Positions 25,669 through 32,880 of a stretch of 64,000 nucleotides of DNA are shown piece by piece. Source of the DNA: JANQRA01 sp035550735 (lineage in GTDB: Bacteria > Actinomycetota > Acidimicrobiia > Spongiisociales > ZC4RG35); NCBI GenBank assembly GCA_035550735.1, contig DASZOM010000033.1:25433-89432 (forward strand), in the 5' to 3' direction. Under the pieces are notes generated by a model, which ran no database searches, was not told the origin of the DNA, and worked only from the letters and a program-made list of their open reading frames with translations. The translations under genes were made by a program, and so were the position numbers. The first letter of the stretch is position 1. Each line of letters starts with the position of its first letter.

Positions 25669-26559
25669 ATGAAGATTGGAGTCCAGCTTCCCGAGGTGGA
25701 GCGCTCCGTCACCTGGGCGGAGGTGCGCGAGGTGGCGGTCACCGCGGAGCAGTGTGGGTTCGACTCGATCTGGGTCGGGGACCATCTGCTCTACCGGGAT
25801 CGAATCGGGTCGAGCGGGCCCTGGGAGGCCTGGTCGACCCTGGCGGCCCTTGCCGAGGCCACGGAGCGGGTGGAGCTCGGGCCACTGGTGGCGGCCACCT
25901 CGTTCCACAACCCGGCGATGATCGCCAAGAAGGCGGCGACGGTCGACGAGATAAGTGGAGGCCGGCTCGTCCTCGGTCTCGGGGCCGGGTGGAATCGGGT
26001 CGAGTACGACGCGTTCGGGTTTCCCTACGACCGGAGGGTCGACCGCTTCGCTGAGGCCTTCACCATCATCCGGACGCTGATCCGGGAGGGCTCGATCGAC
26101 TTCGATGGCGAGTTCTACCGGCTGCGGGAGATGGAGCTGCTGCCGCCGGCACGACCCGGCATGAAGCTGATGATCGGCTCCAACGGGCCCCGCATGCTGC
26201 GGATCACCGCGCCGCACGTCGACATGTGGAACACCTGGCACACCTGGTTCGGCAACCGGGCCGAGGGCATGGCCCCGCTGATCGCCGGCCTGGAGGCCGC
26301 ATGCGCCGAGACCGGACGCGACCGGTCCGAGATCGAGAAGACGGCTGCGGTCTACGTCGGTCTCGCGCGGGGAGGTGGCAGGCGGGCGGGCAGCGAGGAT
26401 CGGCCTGAGGTCCAGCCGATCTCGGGCAGTCCCCAGGAGATGGCGGAGTCCCTGCGCGCCTTCGCCGACGTCGGGATCGACCACATCCAGATCGTGCTCG
26501 ACCCGATCGATGCGGCCGGAGTCGAGGAACTGGCCGGGGTGATCGCCCTGATCCGATAG
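25669..26559 (+). CDS. LLM-class F420-dependent oxidoreductase
   Basis: A 296-residue luciferase-like TIM barrel starting M-K-I-G-V-Q-L-P. It has W-V-G-D-H-L, the P-L-V-A-A-T-S-F-H-N-P strand, D-E-I-S-G-G-R-L-V-L-G-L-G-A-G-W and G-S-N-G-P-R-M-L-R. These are hallmarks of actinobacterial LLM enzymes that use F420 or FMN. The substrate cannot be inferred. It ends 9 nt before the PEBP gene on the same strand. Confidence 0.87.
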   Translation: MKIGVQLPEVERSVTWAEVREVAVTAEQCGFDSIWVGDHLLYRDRIGSSGPWEAWSTLAALAEATERVELGPLVAATSFHNPAMIAKKAATVDEISGGRLVLGLGAGWNRVEYDAFGFPYDRRVDRFAEAFTIIRTLIREGSIDFDGEFYRLREMELLPPARPGMKLMIGSNGPRMLRITAPHVDMWNTWHTWFGNRAEGMAPLIAGLEAACAETGRDRSEIEKTAAVYVGLARGGGRRAGSEDRPEVQPISGSPQEMAESLRAFADVGIDHIQIVLDPIDAAGVEELAGVIALIR

Positions 26560-26568
26560 GTTTCGGGC

Positions 26569-27201
26569 ATGGAGCTCCGATCGAACACCTTCGCCGACGG
26601 CGCCGCCATCCCGGCGAAGTGCGCCCTGGCCAAGCCCCATCCCGAGGACCGGGTGACCTTCTCCGACAACGTCAACCCCCATCTGGAATGGAGTGACGTC
26701 CCCGAGGGGACCAAGTCGTTCGCCATCGTCGTCCACGACTACGACGTCCCCAGCGTGGGCGACGACGTCAACCAACCCGACCGGGAGGTGCCCGAGGATC
26801 TGGCACGGGTCGACTTCTTCCACTGGGTCCTCATCGACCTCCCCGCCGACAAGCGGTCGATCGAGGAAGGCGAGTTCTGCAGTGGTGTCACCGAAGGGGG
26901 TAAGGACGTGCGACGCGGCCCGCACGGGACACGCCAGGGTCTCAACGACTTCACCGGGTGGTTCGAGGGCGACCCCGTCATGGGTGGTGACTACTACGGC
27001 TACGACGGTCCCGCCCCTCCCTGGAACGACTCGATCCCCCATCACTACAGATTCACCGTCTATGCCCTCGACGTGGAGAACCTCGAGGTCGGAGACGATC
27101 CCTTCACCGGGAAGGACGTGTGGGAGGCGATCGAGGGCCATGTCCTCGCCCAGGCCTCGATCGCGGGCACATACACCCAGAATCCGAGGCTGGCGAGCTA
27201 G
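26569..27201 (+). CDS. YbhB/YbcL-type PEBP (Raf kinase inhibitor-like) protein
   Basis: The 210-residue protein has the PEBP ligand-binding features N-x-x-P-x-L-E-W-x-x-V-P, V-V-H-D-Y-D-V-P and F-x-H-W-V-L-I-D-L-P, plus the late H-H-Y-R-F-T-V-Y-A-L-D. An insertion of about 20 residues between the two strands makes it slightly longer than E. coli YbhB (158). No signal peptide is present. The biological role of bacterial PEBPs is unclear. Its stop shares CTAG (27198-27201) with the convergent MaoC gene. Confidence 0.87.
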   Translation: MELRSNTFADGAAIPAKCALAKPHPEDRVTFSDNVNPHLEWSDVPEGTKSFAIVVHDYDVPSVGDDVNQPDREVPEDLARVDFFHWVLIDLPADKRSIEEGEFCSGVTEGGKDVRRGPHGTRQGLNDFTGWFEGDPVMGGDYYGYDGPAPPWNDSIPHHYRFTVYALDVENLEVGDDPFTGKDVWEAIEGHVLAQASIAGTYTQNPRLAS

Positions 27202-27602
27202 ATCGGTTCCTTCCAGACCAGGGCGGTCCCCTCCAGGACGACGACCCCGTCCTGGTCGGTCACCCGGCAGGCCAGCTTGGTCAGCGGCTTGTCGTGGCGG
27301 ACTTCCAGGACCTCCACGGTGGCCGTGATGGTGTCCCCGGGTCCGACCGGTGCCTTGAAGTCCCAATTCACGTTGAGGAACACCGAGCCCGGGCCGGGGA
27401 GGTCCTCGGCGACGACCGCATTGAGCAGTCCGCTGGTGACACCGCCCTGGACGATGATCCGTCCGAAACGGCTCCGCTCCGCCGCAGCGGCGTCGTAATG
27501 CAGAGGGTTGCGATCGCCGGTGATCTCGGTGAAGAGCTCGATGTCCCGGGCGGTGACGGTGCGGGTCCTGGTGGCGGTGTCTCCCACCGAGAGCTCTGCC
27601 AT
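27198..27602 (-). CDS. MaoC-like hotdog dehydratase
   Basis: The 134-residue hotdog-fold protein has F-T-E-I-T-G-D-R-N-P-L-H-Y-D, which contains the hydratase dyad Asp and His, followed by G-x-I-I-V-Q-G-G-V-T-S-G-L. This motif set belongs to (R)-specific enoyl-CoA hydratases and related MaoC proteins. It is the last gene of the minus-strand unit after cyclophilin, 13 nt downstream. Confidence 0.85.
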   Translation of the reverse strand: MAELSVGDTATRTRTVTARDIELFTEITGDRNPLHYDAAAAERSRFGRIIVQGGVTSGLLNAVVAEDLPGPGSVFLNVNWDFKAPVGPGDTITATVEVLEVRHDKPLTKLACRVTDQDGVVVLEGTALVWKEPI

Positions 27603-27615
27603 CAGATGGTGGCGC

Positions 27616-28125
27616 TCATTCCTCGGTGATGGTCACCTTGTTGATCACGACGTCCGAGCGGGGCCGATCGGAGCTGTCGGTGTCGCTGGAGGCGATCGAG
27701 TCGACGGCTTCCAATCCAGACCGGACCTGCCCGAAGATCGTGTAGTTGTGGGGCAGGCCGTAGTCCTCGTGCATGATGAAGAATTGCGACCCGTTGGTGT
27801 TGGGGCCTGCGTTGGCCATGGCCACGGTGCCCCGTGAGTAGGTCCCGTTGCCTTCGATCTCGTCACGGAACCGGTAGCCGGGCCCGCCCCGCCCCGTGCC
27901 GGTGGGGTCACCACCCTGGATCATGAAGTTGGGGATGACCCGATGGAACACGACACCGTCGTAGAAACCCTCGTTGGCCAAGAAGACGAAGTTGTTGACC
28001 GTCAGCGGGGAGCGTGCTGCGTCGAGGTCGATGACGATCTCGCCGTGGTTGGTGTCCAGGGTCGCGGTGTAACCCTTGGACGAGTCGATGCTGAAGTCGG
28101 GCGCGGAGTCGTATTGCTTGGCCAT
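27616..28125 (-). CDS. Cyclophilin-type peptidyl-prolyl cis-trans isomerase
   Basis: A compact 169-residue cyclophilin. The active-site features are F-H-R-V-I-P-N-F-M-I-Q-G-G-D (with the catalytic Arg), G-S-Q-F-F-I and L-P-H-N-Y-T-I-F-G-Q-V. The tryptophan that confers cyclosporin sensitivity is replaced by H-N in this loop, as often in bacteria. ATG 28125 has GGAAAGG just upstream. With no signal peptide it should be cytoplasmic. It lies between thioredoxin-like and MaoC genes. Confidence 0.92.
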   Translation of the reverse strand: MAKQYDSAPDFSIDSSKGYTATLDTNHGEIVIDLDAARSPLTVNNFVFLANEGFYDGVVFHRVIPNFMIQGGDPTGTGRGGPGYRFRDEIEGNGTYSRGTVAMANAGPNTNGSQFFIMHEDYGLPHNYTIFGQVRSGLEAVDSIASSDTDSSDRPRSDVVINKVTITEE

Positions 28126-28153
28126 GGATGCCTTTCCGTCGTCGAGCGGGCTG

Positions 28154-28732
28154 TCAGCCGAGGTGTACGGGCTGGTTCCCATCCTTCCACTTGATCGAGC
28201 AGCCCATCGAGGCGTATTGCTCCTCGGACACGGCCTCGCCGGCGAGGACGGCTTCCATCGCCGCCCGCAGGTCCTGTCCCGTCACCGGGACACCGCTGTT
28301 GGGCCGGGAATCGTCGAGCCTGCCCCGATAGACCAGGGTTCGCTCCGGCCCGAACAGGAAGAAGTCCGGCGTGCACATCGCGGTGTAGGCCGCGGCCACC
28401 GCCTGGTCCTCGTCGAACAGATAGGGGAACACGTAGCCGAACTGCTCGGCCTCGGCCTTCATCGCCTCGGGGGAGTCCTCCGGGTAGTCGGTTGGGTCGT
28501 TGGAGCTGATCGCGACGATGCCGATCCCGGAGTCCTGATAGTCCTTTCCGAGCCGGGCGAGCTCGTCCCTGACGTGCTTGACATAGGGGCAGTGATTGCA
28601 GATGAACATCACCAGGACCCCGGTCTTGTCGTCGTAGTCGAAGAGCGAGACCGTCCTGGCGGTCACGGTGTCGGGCAATGAGAAGTCCGGCGCCTGGGTG
28701 CCCAGGGCGAGCATGGTGGATGTCGCTGGCAT
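28154..28732 (-). CDS. Thioredoxin-like / peroxiredoxin-type protein with CxxC
   Basis: A 192-residue thioredoxin-fold protein. A-P-D-F-S-L-P-D begins the fold and the redox site is F-I-C-N-H-C-P-Y-V-K-H-V, a CxxC followed by Pro. A further C-T-P-D-F-F-L-F near residue 112 provides the cis-Pro loop. The sequence resembles the AhpC/TSA-related redoxin family in which CxxC carries out thiol-disulfide exchange rather than a single peroxidatic Cys. No signal peptide. It is 10 nt from the kinase/LLM fusion gene. Confidence 0.87.
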   Translation of the reverse strand: MPATSTMLALGTQAPDFSLPDTVTARTVSLFDYDDKTGVLVMFICNHCPYVKHVRDELARLGKDYQDSGIGIVAISSNDPTDYPEDSPEAMKAEAEQFGYVFPYLFDEDQAVAAAYTAMCTPDFFLFGPERTLVYRGRLDDSRPNSGVPVTGQDLRAAMEAVLAGEAVSEEQYASMGCSIKWKDGNQPVHLG

Positions 28733-28741
28733 GAGCCGAGT

Positions 28742-30235
28742 CTAAGGGGACGAAAACGCTGCAATCACATCGCCGAAGGTCTCGATGGAGCCCTCGGCAC
28801 CGACGTCGGGCAGCGCCACGATGGAATGGGCCGCCCCGGCCTCGTGGTATGCGGTGAACAGCGCGACCAGGTCGTCGACGGTCCCGGCGTTGTGACGGGC
28901 CATGTATCGCTCGGCGGTGGTGTTGCGATCGCGGAGCGACTCGACCTTCTCCTGCACCTCCCGACGGCTCGATGCGGCCACGGCATTGGTGAGATGGGTG
29001 ACCTCCACGAGGTCGGGGTCCCGCCCCAATTCGGCGCAATGCTCGTGGAGGACACGCACCTTTTGCGCCACCCGGGCCGGGTCGCCGAACACGTTGCAGG
29101 CGTCTCCGTATCGAGCCGCCAGCCGGAGGGTGCGACGCTCGCCGGCCCCGCCGACGAGGATGGGAATCGGGTCCTGCAGCGGGCGTGGGTAGCAGATCAG
29201 CTCATCGGAGTGGATGTGCTTGCCATGGAACCCGGGCGTCCCCTTGCCCCAGAGCAGTGGCAGCACCTGCAGCGTCTCCTCCAGGATCTCGAAGCGCTCG
29301 CCCGTCCCGGGGAAGGCGAGCCCATAGGCGGCGTGCTCCTCCTCGTCCCAGGCAGCTCCAAGACCGCAGTTGACCCGGCCGCCGGAGAGCACGTCGAGAC
29401 TGGCCAGCATCTTGCCCAACAGCAACGGGTTGCGATGGGTGATCCCGGTGACCAGGGGCCCGATCCGGATCGTCGACGTGACCCCCGCCAGGAAGCCGAG
29501 CGTCACGAAGGCCTCGGGGATGTCCTCCCATGGGCGACCCACCCCTCGTATCTGACGGAGGTGATCCATCACCCAGATGTCGCGAAACCCGGCTGCTTCG
29601 GCGCGCCGGGCGATCGAGGCGAGCTCTTCGCCGAGGTCGACGCCTCCCCAGTCGAAACGGGAGACCATCAGCCCGAAGGTGTGACCGGTCGCGGGGCGGC
29701 TGGCGCCTCCCACTGCCGGCTCGCCCTCGGGTGTGGCCACCAGGACCTGGGGGGCGACCAGCTCGACGGGCTGCTCGACGTGGATCCCGTCGAAGCCCTC
29801 GCTCGCCACCTCCCGCCTCACCTTGGGGAAACGGCCGATCTGTCTCCGGACAACCGTCTTGGGGAGGGGTCTCGGCCTGCTGTCGTTGCGGGCCAGGCAG
29901 ACGTCGCCGGGAGTGTCGAAGAGGACTGCGTGCGCGGGAACCGCCGCATCGCGGGCGAGTTGCAGCCACCGTTCCCGCGACTCGGCGTGGAATCCGAGGG
30001 TGTCGATCACTGTGGTCAGCCCACGGCTCAGCCTCTCGGTGACCACACGATCCAGGATCTCGAAGGCGGCAGTCCCCGCCGCCTGGTCGTCCTCACCGGC
30101 GCCCACCATGGCGCGGAGCCGGTCCGAGGAGACGATCTGGTCGGGGGAGAAGTTGTCCGCCGCCCAGGTCGACTTGCCTGCCCCGCTGGGACCGATCAGC
30201 ACCACGAGGGTGGGTGAGGGGAGTCGCAGCGCCAT
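28742..30235 (-). CDS. P-loop kinase domain fused to LLM-class oxidoreductase
   Basis: Residues 1-165 form a small P-loop kinase of the polynucleotide-kinase/zeta-like group: L-I-G-P-S-G-A-G-K-S-T-W Walker A at about 9-20, I-V-S-S-D-R-L-R, and V-I-D-T-L-G-F-H-A-E-S-R. Residues from about 185 to 497 are a luciferase-like monooxygenase domain with W-V-M-D-H-L, G-P-L-V-T-G-I-T-H-R-N-P, L-S-G-G-R-V-N-C-G-L-G-A-A-W and I-L-V-G-G-A-G-E-R-R-T-L. Both halves look intact in one open frame. ATG 30235 is the start. It is divergent from dapA across 39 nt. What the kinase phosphorylates and how the domains cooperate is unknown. Confidence 0.87.
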   Translation of the reverse strand: MALRLPSPTLVVLIGPSGAGKSTWAADNFSPDQIVSSDRLRAMVGAGEDDQAAGTAAFEILDRVVTERLSRGLTTVIDTLGFHAESRERWLQLARDAAVPAHAVLFDTPGDVCLARNDSRPRPLPKTVVRRQIGRFPKVRREVASEGFDGIHVEQPVELVAPQVLVATPEGEPAVGGASRPATGHTFGLMVSRFDWGGVDLGEELASIARRAEAAGFRDIWVMDHLRQIRGVGRPWEDIPEAFVTLGFLAGVTSTIRIGPLVTGITHRNPLLLGKMLASLDVLSGGRVNCGLGAAWDEEEHAAYGLAFPGTGERFEILEETLQVLPLLWGKGTPGFHGKHIHSDELICYPRPLQDPIPILVGGAGERRTLRLAARYGDACNVFGDPARVAQKVRVLHEHCAELGRDPDLVEVTHLTNAVAASSRREVQEKVESLRDRNTTAERYMARHNAGTVDDLVALFTAYHEAGAAHSIVALPDVGAEGSIETFGDVIAAFSSP

Positions 30236-30274
30236 CCCCGTGTTTCTAGCGTCCCAGTCGGTAACCTTGCCTAC

Positions 30275-31168
30275 GTGACTGACCCACCGAGCGCCCCATT
30301 CGGGTTGCTGGCCACCGCAATGGTGACCCCCTTCGACTCCACCGGGGCCGTCGACTACCAGAAGAGCCGCGACCTGGCCAGGCATCTCGTCGCCAACGGA
30401 TCCGACACTCTGGTTGTTGCCGGCACCACCGGCGAGTCACCGACCCTCGACGAGACCGAGAAGCTGGCACTGTTCAAGACGGTGGTCGAAGCCGTCGAGG
30501 GCAAGAAGGCGAAGGTCGTCGCCGGAACCGGCACCTACGACACCGCCCACTCCGTCGAGATGAGCCGAAAAGCGATGGAGCTCGGTGTCGACGGTGTGCT
30601 CGCAGTCACCCCCTACTACAACCGGCCCAGCCAGCAGGGCCTCGTCGCCCATTTCAAGGCGATCGCCGACGTCGGCGCCCCGGTCATGCTCTACAACATC
30701 CCGGGTCGGACCAGCCGGCGCATCGAGGTGGAGACACTGGCCATCCTGGCCGGGCATCCCAACATCGTCGCGGTCAAGGACGCCGTCGAGAACCTCGAGT
30801 TCACGTCGGCCTCGATCAACGTCGCTCCGAGCCTCGCCGTCTACTCCGGTCAGGACAGCCTCACCCTGCCGATGATGGCGGTGGGTGCGGTGGGTGTGGT
30901 CTCGGTGGTCTCACATCTCGCCGGGCCGACGGTGAAGGCCATGCTCAAGGCGGCCGAGGCCGGCGACTACGAGGAGGCGCGTCGTCTCCATCACGTTCTC
31001 CTTCCTCTCTGCCAGGCCTGCTTCCTCGAGCCCAACCCGTCCCCTGTCAAGCGGGCCCTGGGCGAGCTGTGGGAGCCGGTCGGTGATGTCAGGCTGCCCC
31101 TGGTGGCTGCCGGCGACGACACCATGGCCGCCGTCGAGAAGGCGATGGGGGCGATCACGCCCTCGTGA
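30275..31168 (+). CDS. dapA: 4-hydroxy-tetrahydrodipicolinate synthase
   Basis: DapA condenses pyruvate with aspartate semialdehyde in the lysine and diaminopimelate pathway. The 297-residue protein has G-T-T-G-E-S near 50-55, Tyr140 in Y-N-I-P-G-R-T and the Schiff-base Lys168 in V-A-V-K-D-A, all as expected. The start is GTG 30275. Its TGA overlaps the GTG of RNase J (GTGA), an order conserved across actinobacteria. The pair leads into ftsK. Confidence 0.95.
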   Translation: MTDPPSAPFGLLATAMVTPFDSTGAVDYQKSRDLARHLVANGSDTLVVAGTTGESPTLDETEKLALFKTVVEAVEGKKAKVVAGTGTYDTAHSVEMSRKAMELGVDGVLAVTPYYNRPSQQGLVAHFKAIADVGAPVMLYNIPGRTSRRIEVETLAILAGHPNIVAVKDAVENLEFTSASINVAPSLAVYSGQDSLTLPMMAVGAVGVVSVVSHLAGPTVKAMLKAAEAGDYEEARRLHHVLLPLCQACFLEPNPSPVKRALGELWEPVGDVRLPLVAAGDDTMAAVEKAMGAITPS

Positions 31169-32799
31169 GCGTCTCGGTCACATTTCTCGGAGGGCTCGGC
31201 GAGATCGGGCGCAACTGCGCCGCCCTCGAAGTCGACGGGAAGATCGCCCTGATCGACGTCGGGCTGATGTTCCCCGAGGAGGACATGCTCGGTGTCGATC
31301 TGGTCTTCCCCGACTGGTCATGGCTGGTGGAGCGGCGCAAGGACGTGGCCATGGTCGTCCTCACCCATGCCCACGAGGATCACGTCGGGGCGCTCGGCTA
31401 CTTCCTCCGTGATCTCCAGGTCCCCGTCTACGGGACCGAGCTCACGGTGGAGATGGCGAGGGGAAGGGTCGACGAGCTTCGGGTCGAGGCCGAGTTCCGC
31501 AAGGTCGACCAGAAGAGGTGGACCTCGCACGGGCCGTTCAAATTCATGCTCATCCCGGTGAGCCACTCCATCCCCGACGCCTCGGCGGTCGCCTTCGACA
31601 CTCCCGAGGGTGTTGTGCTCCATTCGGGCGACTTCAAGCTCGATCCCACGCCGATCGATCTCCGGCCCACCGACCTGCCCGCTCTCGCCTCCCTGGGTGA
31701 GCGTGGCGTGCGGCTGCTTCTCTCCGACTCGACCAACGCCGAGCGACCCGGGTTCGTGCCCTCGGAGAGCTCGGTCGGGCGGCCAATCGCCGATGTGATC
31801 AGAGACGCCCCGGGCCGGGTGATCGCCGCCTGCTTCTCGTCCCACGTCCATCGGGTCCAGCAGATCGCCAACGCCGGAGTCACCGCCGGGCGCAAGATCG
31901 CGTTCTTCGGCCGGTCGATGCACAGAACCACCACGATCGCCAACGATCTCGGCTATCTCGACCTGCCCAAGGACGCGGTGATCGACATCAAGGAGCTGGG
32001 CTCCCAGCCCGAGCAGAGACAGCTCCTCATCACCACCGGCTCGCAAGGGGAGCCATTCGCCGCTCTCTCGCTGATCTCCCAGGGACGGCACAAGTTCGTC
32101 GATCTGGAAGAGAGCGACACCGTCCTCATCTCCGCCCAGCCGATACCGGGCAACGAGACCGCGGTCTCCAAGGTGATCTCCAACCTGATGCGACGTGGGG
32201 CCACGGTGATCCACGGCCGCAACTCCCCGATCCACGTCTCCGGTCACGGGGCCAGGGAGGAATTGCTGACTTTCATCAACCTGGTGCGGCCGACCGCTTT
32301 CGTCCCGGTGCACGGCGAGTACCGGCACCTGGCGGCGCACGCCGACCTCGCCCGGGCGATGGGAGTCCCCCATGTCGATGTGCTCGAGGACGGGGATCGC
32401 GTCACCCTCGACGGCGACAGGACCTTCGTGGAGCGGCGGGCGGTGCCCGCCGGGTACGTCTACCTGGACGGCTCGTCGGTGGGGGACGTGCAGAGCGCGG
32501 TTCTCCGCGACCGCTCCCATCTCGCCGATGAGGGGGTGGTGGTGGTGACGGTGGGGATCGACCATGACACCGGGGAGATCGCCTACGGGCCCGACATGGA
32601 CAGCCACGGGCTCATGGACGACCCCAGAACCGTCCTGGAGAAGGCCGGCGAGGCGGTGCGGACCGCTATCCAGTCCCACGAGACCGGTCGCACCGATCAC
32701 TCCGAGCTGCAGAAGACGGTCCGCCAGGCCGCCGGAAAGGTCATCCGCGACGAGACGTCGCGTCGCCCGGTGATCATCCCGGTGATCATGGAGGTCTGA
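31165..32799 (+). CDS. rnj: Ribonuclease J
   Basis: A 544-residue metallo-beta-lactamase/beta-CASP ribonuclease that acts as 5'-3' exonuclease and endonuclease in RNA maturation. The metal motif H-A-H-E-D-H is at residues 68-73, S-H-S-I-P-D-A and H-S-G-D-F-K-L-D follow, and the beta-CASP and C-terminal motifs H-V-S-G-H-G and P-V-H-G-E-Y-R-H are present. The start is GTG 31165, coupled to dapA. No internal disruption. Confidence 0.95.
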   Translation: MSVSVTFLGGLGEIGRNCAALEVDGKIALIDVGLMFPEEDMLGVDLVFPDWSWLVERRKDVAMVVLTHAHEDHVGALGYFLRDLQVPVYGTELTVEMARGRVDELRVEAEFRKVDQKRWTSHGPFKFMLIPVSHSIPDASAVAFDTPEGVVLHSGDFKLDPTPIDLRPTDLPALASLGERGVRLLLSDSTNAERPGFVPSESSVGRPIADVIRDAPGRVIAACFSSHVHRVQQIANAGVTAGRKIAFFGRSMHRTTTIANDLGYLDLPKDAVIDIKELGSQPEQRQLLITTGSQGEPFAALSLISQGRHKFVDLEESDTVLISAQPIPGNETAVSKVISNLMRRGATVIHGRNSPIHVSGHGAREELLTFINLVRPTAFVPVHGEYRHLAAHADLARAMGVPHVDVLEDGDRVTLDGDRTFVERRAVPAGYVYLDGSSVGDVQSAVLRDRSHLADEGVVVVTVGIDHDTGEIAYGPDMDSHGLMDDPRTVLEKAGEAVRTAIQSHETGRTDHSELQKTVRQAAGKVIRDETSRRPVIIPVIMEV

Positions 32800-32880
32800 G
32801 CCCGGGGCTCGTCGGCCAGTCCGGGCCCTCGCCTGGAATTCACCGACAAACCCCCCGCCCTGGGTATTGTTTCCGGACAC

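Noticed and set aside
32798..32812. GAGCC-CGG-GGCTC stem after the RNase J stop as a terminator
   Set aside because: Only five pairs and no U-run; too weak to call.
30246..32880. Long antisense frames opposite dapA, rnj and ftsK
   Set aside because: The plus-strand genes are unambiguous and the opposite frames are biased, motif-free translations.
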